Source: a virus. Taken from it: a stretch of 38,422 bases of DNA. Shown here in pieces: positions 1 through 6,719 of this stretch. The notes beneath the pieces are model-generated. The model had not been told where the DNA came from, ran no database searches, and saw only the letters and a program-made list of their open reading frames with translations. Where the stretch lies: the IMG/VR virus record IMGVR_UViG_3300017782_000066, positions 1 to 38,422 of that record. One strand, given 5' to 3'. The position numbers were made by a program, and so were the translations under genes. Numbering within the stretch: the first letter of the stretch is position 1; each line of letters starts with the position of its first letter.

Positions 1-123
1 AGGCTAGTTATCACAGTGTCATCGTCGCCATAGCGAGCAACGTCTACCCCGATATTTCTTGTCGTATCTTCAATTTCTACTTCACGCTCTATAGCTCTCT
101 CAACGTCGTTGAGTTGTACTAAT
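1..123. repeat. Terminal direct repeat, left copy
   Basis: Bases 1-123 are identical to 38300-38422. The terminase large subunit frame reads through the joint without interruption when base 1 is joined to 38299. This is the signature of a circularly closing contig, or of a circularly permuted genome assembled with a short overlap. It lies inside a coding region, so it is unlikely to be a biological terminal repeat. Confidence 0.95.
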
Positions 124-1001
124 ACGTTTTCATCTATATCAGGAAATATACCTAGTGCTTTAGATTGAAATAGCGGGTGATCTACGCCCCACTTGAGAGC
201 CGAAGACATAACCCACTGACACGAGAGTAGATGCGGTACGGGCTTATCGTATGACTCGATATATTCTAGGCGTTCGTTCTGCTCCATTTCTTTTAGCTTT
301 TTTAATTCGCGCTTGAGTCTATGAATATCGGTTATCCCGTTAGCTTGTAGGTTAGGACTATCAAAACAAGACAGATACACGTTGTACCAAGCAGGGTCGC
401 TAAATGTTTTAAAGAACTCACTCGCCCGCGTCGTAGGGTTAGCGATAGCTACGAACTTAACTATTTTACCTGACGTCAGTAGGCCCTCAGCCATTTTCCA
501 AACATCGGAGGGGATACCCGTGGCTTCGTCGAATATAATTAGTATGTAGTCAGCATGAAAACCTTGGAAGCTAGAACCGCTCTGCTCTTTCCCTTCACTG
601 GCCGCCTCTTTCTGAGGCGAGAAGCCCATAGCGTACCACTCAGGCCCGATCTTTAATTCATTACTCAGTAAGCGCCCGCCTATAGGGTATTTAGATTTTT
701 CGTACGCTGAATGAAGCTCACCCCATAGTAACTTGACTACCTGTCTATTTGTGGGCGCGGTCGTAATGACCTTAGAGTTCTTGTAGGATGATAGAAACCA
801 CAGGGCTATACGTGCCATAGTCCAAGTTTTGCCTACAGAGTGAGTAGCCGCTATACTAACGCGGTTATACTTAGCGATAGGCTCAAGTATTTTCTTGACC
901 TGATAGTCCTCTAAGGACTCAACGCCGAGGACGTCCTGTAAAAAAATTCTAGGCCCGTCGTTACTCTGTAATTTCTGTATGAACTTGATTTCCTTAGACA
1001 C
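1..1001 (-). CDS. terL: Terminase large subunit, N-terminal part (cut by window start)
   Basis: This is the ATPase part of the packaging motor. It couples ATP hydrolysis to pumping DNA through the portal and cuts the concatemer. Translation from a GTG at 1001 shows a Walker A motif THSVGKT (about residues 53-59), a Walker B segment YILIIFDEATG near residue 158, a coupling-type segment IANPTTRASEFF, and the start of the nuclease domain GVDVARYGDDD near residue 317. The gene continues at 38299 and ends at 37684, giving 538 residues, a normal size. The GTG start overlaps the methyltransferase stop (GTGTCTAA), and no ATG is available near the N-terminus. The identification is firm; the exact start is inferred. 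Confidence 0.93.
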   Translation of the reverse strand, partial: MSKEIKFIQKLQSNDGPRIFLQDVLGVESLEDYQVKKILEPIAKYNRVSIAATHSVGKTWTMARIALWFLSSYKNSKVITTAPTNRQVVKLLWGELHSAYEKSKYPIGGRLLSNELKIGPEWYAMGFSPQKEAASEGKEQSGSSFQGFHADYILIIFDEATGIPSDVWKMAEGLLTSGKIVKFVAIANPTTRASEFFKTFSDPAWYNVYLSCFDSPNLQANGITDIHRLKRELKKLKEMEQNERLEYIESYDKPVPHLLSCQWVMSSALKWGVDHPLFQSKALGIFPDIDENVLVQLNDVERAIEREVEIEDTTRNIGVDVARYGDDDTVITS

Positions 1002-1728
1002 TCGCTATTCGCTCTTTAGCTATCTGAAAATATTTATCGTCTTGTTCTATGCCTATGAATTTTCTTTTTAAGTTTTTACAGGCTACACCCGTACTGCCAC
1101 TGCCCATTGTAAAATCTAAAACGGTTTCACTTTCCAGGGTATAGGTTTTAACTAAGTACTCTAAAAGTGCTACTGGTTTTTGAGTTGAATGACCACTATA
1201 CTCTTTGGAGTCGGGGTGAACGGTGTTAAACTCAATGCAATCTATTGCTGCTTTTATGGGTGTCTCGATTGTAGACCTGTCTCCCTTGTAGTGCGACCCC
1301 CAGTTTCCCGAATCTGTTTTACCCTTTCCGCTAGAGTAGTTTTTATGGGTCCCATCCCTAAATGGTGTCCTGTTGAATACAGGTTTTTTCCTGTAGAATA
1401 TGCTTATAATTTCGGTTGATCTCATTGGTTGGTGCTTGGCATTCAAATGGTTTGTGAACTTGTTTTTCTTCCACACCCAATCATATTTAAACATCTTAAT
1501 ATTGCTCATTCTTAAAGCACTGCTAAAAGGTTCACTTCCAAATAAACAAATAGCTCCATTATCTTTAGTTATTCTTTTTAATTGCTCCCACATTAACTCA
1601 AAGTCTATAACAGTGTCCCACTTACAGGCGGTAGTACCGTAAGGCGGGTCTGTCAGCACTAGATCAACCGAGTTATCAGGTATGTCTTTCATAAGCTCAA
1701 GGCAGTCGCCATGTAGTAAATCTATCAT
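994..1728 (-). CDS. DNA methyltransferase, amino (N4/N6) class
   Basis: This 244-residue enzyme probably transfers a methyl group from S-adenosylmethionine to adenine N6 or cytosine N4 in DNA. The catalytic motif DPPY is at residues 27-30, and the SAM-binding motif DFTMGSGSTG lies near the C-terminus. That order (motif IV before motif I) is typical of the beta-type arrangement. No restriction endonuclease is adjacent, so it looks like an orphan phage methylase that may protect against host restriction or mark packaging sites. It sits directly upstream of and overlaps terL. It is visibly poorer in CpG and richer in AT than the neighbouring terminase gene, suggesting later acquisition. The target sequence cannot be read from the protein. 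Confidence 0.9.
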   Translation of the reverse strand: MIDLLHGDCLELMKDIPDNSVDLVLTDPPYGTTACKWDTVIDFELMWEQLKRITKDNGAICLFGSEPFSSALRMSNIKMFKYDWVWKKNKFTNHLNAKHQPMRSTEIISIFYRKKPVFNRTPFRDGTHKNYSSGKGKTDSGNWGSHYKGDRSTIETPIKAAIDCIEFNTVHPDSKEYSGHSTQKPVALLEYLVKTYTLESETVLDFTMGSGSTGVACKNLKRKFIGIEQDDKYFQIAKERIASV

Positions 1729-1811
1729 GTTAAAAAGTTTACGTGAGCGTATAACAAGATGACAAGAAATTTAACTACGCTGTCGCTCTGCATATAAGTT
1801 AAAATATCTAT

Positions 1812-2162
1812 ATGATATTTAAAAAATCTCTCAATATTCTAGGCACTAAATACAGACTCGTACTAAAAGACCTCGACGGTATATGGGGTCTATTCGATTG
1901 GCGTACTCAGAAAATATACGTTGATGAATCAGCACTCGAAGACCCTAAAGACTTTTACACCACTTTAATACATGAACTAGGCCATGGCGTCTTTCACGAG
2001 GGTAGTATATTACAAGCGGGTATTCCTAAAGAGGTCGAAGAAATTCTAGTCGATCTATATTCTAAAGTCGTTTACTCGGAAGTTATACTACCACTGCTAA
2101 AAGAAATACCCCCACCAGTACCGAAAGATGATACGATAGAAGTATGCGACGAAGAGTCCTAG
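1812..2162 (+). CDS. Small zinc metallopeptidase, ImmA/IrrE-like
   Basis: This 116-residue protein has the zinc motif HELGHG at about residues 54-59, followed by a downstream EVEEILVD segment that could supply the third ligand. This pattern matches small phage and plasmid ImmA/IrrE-type peptidases, which cleave repressors or other regulators. The acidic tail (IEVCDEES) is not part of the core. It is transcribed opposite to its neighbours, between terS and the methyltransferase-terL pair, so it behaves like an inserted accessory gene. A weak promoter TTAACT-16-TATAAG (1771-1798) precedes it, leaving a very short leader. No cognate repressor gene is seen beside it, so the substrate is unknown. 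Confidence 0.75.
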   Translation: MIFKKSLNILGTKYRLVLKDLDGIWGLFDWRTQKIYVDESALEDPKDFYTTLIHELGHGVFHEGSILQAGIPKEVEEILVDLYSKVVYSEVILPLLKEIPPPVPKDDTIEVCDEES

Positions 2163-2389
2163 AACTTATTATCTTAACTACGGTCTACTACAATGCGCCT
2201 GACTATCAGTTAGACGTCTACCAATACAAAGAAGAAAAACAGAAAGTAACTATCGAAGTAACGTGCGCCGAGGGCGTTACGGACTGTAAAGACGAGCCGA
2301 AGAAAGAAGAGGTACAACGTGTCTACAATGTTTATGATAGTCTCTACAACTATAGCCCTTATGTCTTTAATCAGCATCGTGATTATTAA
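2144..2389 (+). CDS. Small protein with signal-like N-terminus, unknown
   Basis: This 81-residue protein starts MRRRVLELIILTTVYYN, three arginines followed by a short hydrophobic stretch, which resembles a weak signal peptide or membrane anchor. The remainder is rich in Tyr, Glu and Lys and contains a Cys pair (TCAEGVTDC). It overlaps the metallopeptidase gene by 19 bases and converges on terS, overlapping its 3' end by 23 bases. The overlap with the upstream gene suggests co-translation. I do not recognise a family. The absence of a clear ribosome-binding site is the main doubt. Confidence 0.5.
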   Translation: MRRRVLELIILTTVYYNAPDYQLDVYQYKEEKQKVTIEVTCAEGVTDCKDEPKKEEVQRVYNVYDSLYNYSPYVFNQHRDY

Positions 2390-2891
2390 CCAAGTCAGTT
2401 ATAGAATTTACTGTAATATTTCCCGATAGCTCTACGCGCTCTCTAGTAGCGCCTGTATGTTTGGCCAGCATTTCGATAGCTTTCTCTTTACTGAAAACTT
2501 TAAAATTCACGATCACATTTCCACGCTTGCTTTCCGTCATGTTAACCTCGGTGCAGTACTTGCGTATATGTTTAGGGATTTTCTTAAACTCTTTTATATC
2601 AACGCCAGCCTTACCAATGTTAGCGAAGTCGTCGAGGTCGATTTCAAGTGCTGCCTTTAAATATTCTATAACGTAAGTACTATCTACCTTAGTGGCCTTA
2701 GCTCTCTCGTCGAGTATTTCGGTAAGGCGTTCTTTTACTTTAACCTGTTTTAACAGGCGCGAACCTGCGGCGCTGGCGACCTCTAGACTTTTTTTCTGCC
2801 CATAGGCCGCTTCATAACCATGCGCTATGTTAAAATTTCTAACGTAAGCCTGTAAAAATTTTTCTTGTTTTTCGGGTAACTTTTTATTCAT
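2367..2891 (-). CDS. terS: Terminase small subunit
   Basis: This 174-residue protein begins with KLPEKQEKFLQAYV and continues with an N-terminal helical DNA-binding region containing the AxxAYGQKK pattern. This is the arrangement of the Terminase_2-type small subunits (as in SPP1 G1P), which bind the packaging site and recruit the large subunit. A central helical region would form the oligomeric ring. Unusually, the large subunit gene is not adjacent: a plus-strand pair of accessory genes and a methyltransferase gene lie between. The short non-coding stretch upstream (2892-2972) holds an inverted repeat that could be part of its control or of the packaging site. Confidence 0.85.
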   Translation of the reverse strand: MNKKLPEKQEKFLQAYVRNFNIAHGYEAAYGQKKSLEVASAAGSRLLKQVKVKERLTEILDERAKATKVDSTYVIEYLKAALEIDLDDFANIGKAGVDIKEFKKIPKHIRKYCTEVNMTESKRGNVIVNFKVFSKEKAIEMLAKHTGATRERVELSGNITVNSITDLVNNHDAD

Positions 2892-2924
2892 ATGTCAAGG
2901 CTAACTTAATGTATAACATTTAGC

Positions 2925-2952
2925 TAGTTAAAAATGGTAAGCACCTTAACTA
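2925..2952. promoter_or_regulatory. Inverted repeat upstream of terS
   Basis: TAGTTAA (2925-2931) and TTAACTA (2946-2952) form a 7-base inverted repeat with a 14-base spacer, in the short non-coding gap between terS and the next minus-strand gene. It could be an operator or part of a packaging site. Nothing beyond symmetry and position supports it. Confidence 0.25.
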
Positions 2953-2972
2953 ATATGCCTACCAAAAATTTA

Positions 2973-3155
2973 CTACTTCCTAGGCTCGCCTAGTACACCG
3001 ACAACGATCTTGTCTTTCCCGTCCTCGTCTTTAACTACAACCATATTAAACTCTGAGATTTCTACCTCGTAGTGGTCATACATTTTGATAAGGTTTTCAG
3101 ACTGTAGGTCTAAGGCCTTATCAGGGTCTAAATTAAAAAACTCTAATCTCTTCAT
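2973..3155 (-). CDS. Hypothetical protein, 60 residues
   Basis: I chose the start MKRLEFFNLD because AAGGATAAA stands just before this ATG; an earlier in-frame ATG at 3191 would run into the repeat region. The protein is acidic and soluble, with no transmembrane segment and a basic end (GEPRK). It is the last gene before the origin-like region on this side and reads towards terS. No family is recognised; a small early or packaging-associated role is possible from position only. Confidence 0.6.
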   Translation of the reverse strand: MKRLEFFNLDPDKALDLQSENLIKMYDHYEVEISEFNMVVVKDEDGKDKIVVGVLGEPRK

Positions 3156-3189
3156 TTTATCCTTCCTAGGTTCCGTCCTGAATAATCTC

Positions 3190-3478
3190 ATGACGTATGT
3201 TTTACTAAAAACTATTATTCTTTTCTTTTACCTCTAAAACCACGGTTTTCTGCTACGCTCAGGTGGGACTCTTGTATATATATATTTATATATAAAGATA
3301 CGTCCTTACGTCATGAAACAAGAAAACCATAACGATAACAATAACTTAGCCGATGACGTTTGTAAAAAATAGTTGAGTCTTACGACGTATGTACCCGTCT
3401 TTTTATGACGCGAGCACTCGCACCTTATAGCACCGCGTCCCGTACTAAAGACGCAACCGTACTTAAAACATACGTCAT
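3190..3478. other. Candidate replication origin or control region with iterons
   Basis: This roughly 290-base region has no convincing gene. ATGACGTATGTTTTA occurs at 3190-3204 and, perfectly inverted, at 3464-3478. Related copies lie between: ATGACGTTTGT (3353), ACGACGTATGT (3382), ATGACGCGAGC (3405) and an inverted ATGACGTAAGG (3304-3314). A TA-only tract (TATATATATATTTATATATA, about 3274-3293) lies inside and could melt easily. It directly follows the 3' end of the primase-helicase gene. Iterons plus an AT-rich element beside a replication initiator is the classic origin layout. A multi-site operator is the alternative. Confidence 0.55.
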
Positions 3479-3500
3479 AAGAAATCAATCTAAATTACTG

Positions 3501-5753
3501 TTATCTTGAAGGGTCGAAGTCGTCTTTGCGTGAGGCTTTAATCTTGTAGTGCCTCCCGTGATCATAATCTTTACCATTTAATTCAAGCTCAGTCATGCGG
3601 TTAAAGAAACGCTTGATACCTACCGCATAGCGTTCGCGTTGCTGTACCCTCATAAATGCAACGTAATCATTGTACGCCTCACGAGGTTTTACGAAGTCAT
3701 GAGTCTGAGTTCCCTCAGGTCGTAGTTCGTCCAGTTCTAACCACTCTTCGACGCTGTCGCGCGAGCGTATATCCTCTTGAGCGACTTCAAGCTCTGCGAT
3801 ATGGTCTTGAATGTACGGAGTCTCTTGATTTTCGTCGATGCCCCGCCACATTTCTAGGTAGTCTATTTTATTTATGGCGTCCCAATCGCATTTAGAGTCC
3901 ACCCAGTACTCAAAATAACGCCTAGCACTTGTAGGGTCTTTGATGATATCACTGACGCGGCTGTTCGAAGTTCCGATGAAAGTAGCGAAGTTTCGATCTT
4001 GAGTACGTCCATTTTTATATAAAGGCCTATAGTTTAACCACTTCGCTGTGATCTTATTCTTTAAGGCCTCGACGTTTACCTTTTTAGTTACGGCCATTTC
4101 ATCGAAAAATATAATAGCGCTTAAGGTCAACCTCGCGGTTTCCTTGTCGTCTGTTAGAGTGTCGAGCATCATAGTGTCAACGACCTCTTTAAGAGGCTTG
4201 AATACCTTTGTAACGGCGTAGGTTTTACCAGTGTTGGTTATACCTGCTATAACTATCATCATTTCACGTTCGACGTTTAAGCGGTTGACCTTCCGTTTGA
4301 CTAACCACAACCAATGCTTGAAGACGTTAACCTCTAAGGTCGAGGGCGCTCTACCCACCACTGCAGTTAAGAATTTGTCTACTAGGTCATTGGCCTCGGT
4401 GTAGTCTATATGCCTAGCGAGGTCATTCAAACGACGCCGTCGCTCCGACTCTTCCCACTCATTTAGATAGGCGATAATTCTATTTTGAGGTACTACCCTG
4501 TATTCTTTCCTATTCATTAAGTCGGAAGCATTAAAAATTCTATCCTCAATAACGCTTCTAGGTGTTGGGTGAGTCATGTTATTATTTAAAAACCAGTTAC
4601 CTGATAGGGTAACTACGGCCATATTATTTTTAAGCCATTCCCCTATGAAGATAGTCGCAGGCTTAGCGTTCACAGTCTGTAGTTCTTTGAAAGCACTCTT
4701 CGGAGCGTCTACAGGCGTAGGTCTTTTCGCGGGACTAACCTTCGTGTATATTCCGCACTTGGCACTACAGTACTTCGCCTTGATAGGCTCAAGACAACCG
4801 TGGTTATAGAACCTATCGCCGTTATAAATGTCGTCGATCATTTCGAAGCACTCAGTCTTACGATGTTCGGGCATAACCCTGTCTATCCAAGGGGTCATAC
4901 GTTCTATACAATGGTCTTTGGACTTACCGCTCTTGTACAAGTCGTTAATTAGAATCAAGCACGTTGTATTTCTCTCGCCCTCGTCGATCTCAGCTTCGAA
5001 GAGTCTGCGTATACATGTCTTGTCGTCGAAAGCTTCAAGCTTAGTGGGCGCGAGAGCAGTACCGGCCTTAGCCTTATCATACGACGCGGTCGCCTTGACA
5101 TCTTCGAGTAGGCGTACTAGCGCCTCGTTTGGTTTAACATCGTAAGCCTTGACTTCGTAGTTTAATGTTCTACGGGTAGAGCAGTAATCAGTGATAGCGT
5201 CCATGCTACGAGTGTTAATACCCACACGACTAATGATAGTCTTATAGAGTCCTGTCTTGCCATGTTGACTATTAACGGCGCGAAACTTGCGACCAATGTT
5301 ATAGACGCTAGTATCAAGCGTAGGAAAATGAACGCGTAACTCATGAGCAAGGTTTCTTAGGGTTTTAGGTAGGTTTTCATCAGCCGGTAAATCGAAGTAT
5401 TCGAACGGTACAGAGATATGAAAGCCCTTAGAACCACTGTACGCGACGTAGAAATGCTCGAAGCGAAAGTAATTTAAGAAAGCTTGAACATCGTGAAGCG
5501 ATTTCTCAGGACTGTCCGCACTATCAAAGTCAAACCCCACGAGGTTAAAAGCTGGACGGCATACCCCGCTTGCACCCTTGAAAGTAGGCTTGCCCTCATC
5601 GGTACCTAAGCCTGATTCTAGTACGTCGAAGTGATTGTAGTATGCTTCGCCTCCGTCGTGGGCGTCGATAGCGCCTAGTAGATCGTCAGCGTTTAAATGC
5701 CCCTCGGTGCCCTTGGCGAACTTCGAGGTAACTAGATAATTTATGTAGTTCAA
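3501..5753 (-). CDS. Primase-helicase (AEP primase fused to P-loop helicase)
   Basis: This 750-residue protein would prime and unwind phage DNA. The N-terminal half has archaeo-eukaryotic primase signatures: the acidic pair FDFD (residues 74-77), the loop SGSKGFH (106-112), Asp147, and the basic segment RKFRAVNSQHGKTG (155-168). A Cys/His group (HGC 318-320, C329, C333) probably binds zinc. The C-terminal half is an SF3/D5-like helicase with Walker A GITNTGKT (504-511), Walker B IIFFDE (547-552), sensor GTSN (594-597) and a likely arginine finger RRYF (611-614). The start codon appears to be TTG at 5753, with CTAGGGGA upstream. It lies between the iteron region and the early control region. 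Confidence 0.88.
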   Translation of the reverse strand: MNYINYLVTSKFAKGTEGHLNADDLLGAIDAHDGGEAYYNHFDVLESGLGTDEGKPTFKGASGVCRPAFNLVGFDFDSADSPEKSLHDVQAFLNYFRFEHFYVAYSGSKGFHISVPFEYFDLPADENLPKTLRNLAHELRVHFPTLDTSVYNIGRKFRAVNSQHGKTGLYKTIISRVGINTRSMDAITDYCSTRRTLNYEVKAYDVKPNEALVRLLEDVKATASYDKAKAGTALAPTKLEAFDDKTCIRRLFEAEIDEGERNTTCLILINDLYKSGKSKDHCIERMTPWIDRVMPEHRKTECFEMIDDIYNGDRFYNHGCLEPIKAKYCSAKCGIYTKVSPAKRPTPVDAPKSAFKELQTVNAKPATIFIGEWLKNNMAVVTLSGNWFLNNNMTHPTPRSVIEDRIFNASDLMNRKEYRVVPQNRIIAYLNEWEESERRRRLNDLARHIDYTEANDLVDKFLTAVVGRAPSTLEVNVFKHWLWLVKRKVNRLNVEREMMIVIAGITNTGKTYAVTKVFKPLKEVVDTMMLDTLTDDKETARLTLSAIIFFDEMAVTKKVNVEALKNKITAKWLNYRPLYKNGRTQDRNFATFIGTSNSRVSDIIKDPTSARRYFEYWVDSKCDWDAINKIDYLEMWRGIDENQETPYIQDHIAELEVAQEDIRSRDSVEEWLELDELRPEGTQTHDFVKPREAYNDYVAFMRVQQRERYAVGIKRFFNRMTELELNGKDYDHGRHYKIKASRKDDFDPSR

Positions 5754-5799
5754 TGTTTTCCCCTAGTAGACCTACAAGAGTAGACTCTCTAGTAATAGT

Positions 5800-5829
5800 T
5801 TGACAAGTATGAAAAGACTGTACGATAAT
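5800..5829 (+). promoter_or_regulatory. Strong sigma70-type promoter, rightward
   Basis: TTGACA (5800-5805), an 18-base spacer and GATAAT (5824-5829) match the sigma70 consensus at 11 of 12 positions. It points away from the primase gene and into the 3' end of the minus-strand microgene cluster, so no plus-strand protein gene lies immediately downstream. The predicted start is near 5836. Confidence 0.6.
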
Positions 5830-5835
5830 AAGACC

Positions 5836-5905
5836 TGAACCTTCCATAGGTTATAACCCCTAGCCGCCTTCCTAGTACCCCTAGTATTAACGGTTAGGGG
5901 TTTTT
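5836..5905 (+). ncRNA. Possible small RNA with terminator and anti-SD loop
   Basis: Downstream of the promoter at 5800-5829 lies AACCCCTAGCCG (5855-5866), which pairs with CGGTTAGGGGTT (5891-5902) except for one G-U pair, followed by TTTTT (5901-5905). This resembles an intrinsic terminator with a long loop. The loop holds GTACCCCTAG (5875-5884), the exact complement of the CTAGGGGTAC in front of the gene starting at 7895. It matches shorter AGGGGTA sites before other genes. The product would be about 70 nt. Alternatively the hairpin is only a control element of minus-strand transcripts. Expression is not shown. Confidence 0.35.
5849..5858. promoter_or_regulatory. Palindrome GGTTATAACC, operator candidate
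   Basis: A perfect 10-base palindrome. The longer string CATAGGTTATA around it recurs at 8217-8227, over the rightward promoter of the replication operon, and both are in the same orientation. A shared regulator site is possible. Confidence 0.3.
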
Positions 5906-6100
5906 AAGTAGTTCGTCTAGTTTCTCTTTAGTTATTTTCATTTTCGTACTCCGATTTTGCATCCTCATAAGCCTCCTGTAAGCCTCCCAATAAACCTCCT
6001 CATAAGCCTCCCGATAAGCCTCCCGAGCCTCACACCAAGCCTCCCAAGCCTCATCTTTATTTTTCTCTAATTCTTCTAGTTTCTCTTTAGTTATTTTCAT
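5894..6100 (-). CDS. Fused microgene of tandem array (coiled-coil)
   Basis: This 68-residue protein begins MKITKEKLEELEKNKDEAWE, then has Glu-Ala-Trp/Tyr repeats (EAREAYREAYEEVYWEAY) expected to form one long helix. After that the frame runs through the next DNA repeat copy and appends MRMQNRSTK followed by a second MKITKEKLDELL. The last copy is joined in frame because repeat copies 1 and 2 are 159 bases apart, a multiple of three. The preceding interval is 157 bases, which ends the upstream gene instead. Its start overlaps the upstream gene by 14 bases. The function is unknown; a structural or scaffolding helix is possible. Confidence 0.6.
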   Translation of the reverse strand: MKITKEKLEELEKNKDEAWEAWCEAREAYREAYEEVYWEAYRRLMRMQNRSTKMKITKEKLDELLKNP

Positions 6101-6291
6101 TTTCGTACTCCGATTTTGCATCCTCATAAGCCTCCTGATACTTCCAATGAGCCTCCCAATAAGCCTCCCAATAAACCTCCCGAGCCTCACGGCAAGCCTC
6201 CCAAGCCTCATCTTTATTTTTCTCTAATTCTTCTAGTTTCTCTTTAGTTATTTTCATTTTCGTACTCCGATTTTGCATCCTCATAAGCCTC
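5916..6291. repeat. Three direct repeats of about 60 bases
   Basis: A segment beginning TCTAGTTTCTCTTTAG and ending near CCTCATAAGCCTC occurs at 5916-5978, 6075-6137 and 6232-6291. Spacings are 159 and 157 bases. Copies 1 and 2 match over 63 bases. Each copy spans the end of one microgene and the start of the next. Between copies lie short imperfect repeats of GCCTCCCAATAA, which encode the Glu-Ala-Tyr-Trp units. Confidence 0.85.
6087..6257 (-). CDS. Microgene of tandem array, 56 residues (coiled-coil)
   Basis: It starts MKITKEKLEELEKNKDEAWE, has repeated EAYWEAHW-type units, and ends EAYEDAKSEYENENN. The upstream gene (6244-6534) ends with the same 14 residues AYEDAKSEYENENN, and the downstream gene starts with the same 20. 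Start and stop overlap by 14 bases at both borders (ATGAAAATAACTAA contains both signals). This pattern shows a duplicated gene boundary. The helix is strongly charged with regularly spaced aromatics. No family is recognised. Confidence 0.6.
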   Translation of the reverse strand: MKITKEKLEELEKNKDEAWEACREAREVYWEAYWEAHWKYQEAYEDAKSEYENENN

Positions 6292-6534
6292 ACAAGAACA
6301 CTTGGCGGCAAATTCTTTTAGTTCCAAATTACGCTTAACCACTTCTATATTAACCATGGTGTTATTTTTACACTTGCACTCCTTACTTACTGAAATAGTT
6401 AACATTTCCCTTAGTGCCCTGTTTTCATTCTCTAGGGGTACCAGATGCTCCATCACCCTCTCAGCTTCTCTTAGTTGGGATTCTAATTCTTCGATATAAT
6501 CCCCCGCCTCTGAATAATATTCACCAAGATTCAT
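6244..6534 (-). CDS. Coiled-coil protein, 96 residues, first of the array
   Basis: It begins MNLGEYYSEAGDYIEELES, with a heptad-like coiled coil to about residue 45, a Cys-rich patch (KECKCK, AAKCSC) and the shared terminal EAYEDAKSEYENENN. A run of eight G residues (minus strand, 6541-6548) followed by TAAGTA stands where the ribosome-binding site should be. This long homopolymer could vary in length by slippage and change translation. The function is unknown. Confidence 0.65.
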   Translation of the reverse strand: MNLGEYYSEAGDYIEELESQLREAERVMEHLVPLENENRALREMLTISVSKECKCKNNTMVNIEVVKRNLELKEFAAKCSCEAYEDAKSEYENENN

Positions 6535-6540
6535 TACTTA

Positions 6541-6548
6541 CCCCCCCC
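6541..6548 (-). promoter_or_regulatory. G8 tract in ribosome-binding position
   Basis: Eight consecutive G residues on the minus strand lie six bases before the ATG at 6534. They replace the AGGGGTA-type site seen before other genes here. Confidence 0.5.
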
Positions 6549-6572
6549 TTCTAGTGCTCCAATTAAGCCATT

Positions 6573-6719
6573 TCAACCCTCACAGCTATTGTCGAACTTC
6601 TCATTGATTTGATTTAGTTCGCAACGAATCCCAACGGTTGCCTCATCACACAAAACTTTCTTTTTTTCTTCAAGTCTTCTTTTAGTGTCTTTTAGGTTTT
6701 CTAGGTTTTCCATTTTCAT
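6573..6719 (-). CDS. Small charged coiled-coil protein, 48 residues
   Basis: I chose the start MKMENLENLKD because AAAGGGAAT immediately precedes this ATG; a longer in-frame extension to 6764 would overlap the preceding gene by 32 bases. The protein is Lys/Glu-rich with a predicted helix (DTKRRLEEKKKVL) and two later Cys residues. It is part of the leftward early cluster. No family is recognised. Confidence 0.5.
   Translation of the reverse strand: MKMENLENLKDTKRRLEEKKKVLCDEATVGIRCELNQINEKFDNSCEG

Noticed and set aside
3306-3488. A 60-residue Cys-containing frame on the minus strand in the iteron region
   Set aside because: It is made of the repeated motifs themselves, lacks a ribosome-binding site and shows no protein-like pattern. 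The region is better read as non-coding.
4828-5145. A 105-residue plus-strand frame within the primase-helicase gene
   Set aside because: It is antisense to a strongly supported gene, with no ribosome-binding site or promoter of its own and a Ser/Leu-rich composition typical of shadow frames.
5686-5847. A 53-residue minus-strand frame starting MEGSGLIIVQSF with AGGGG upstream
   Set aside because: It overlaps the primase gene by 68 bases in another frame and includes promoter and hairpin sequences. It remains a weak alternative to the small RNA reading, but I do not list it as a gene.
6087-6311. Longer start for the 56-residue array gene giving MPPSVLVRLMRMQNRSTK
   Set aside because: This extension is the out-of-frame reading of the preceding gene's end. 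The conserved MKITKEK start with coupled overlap is better supported.
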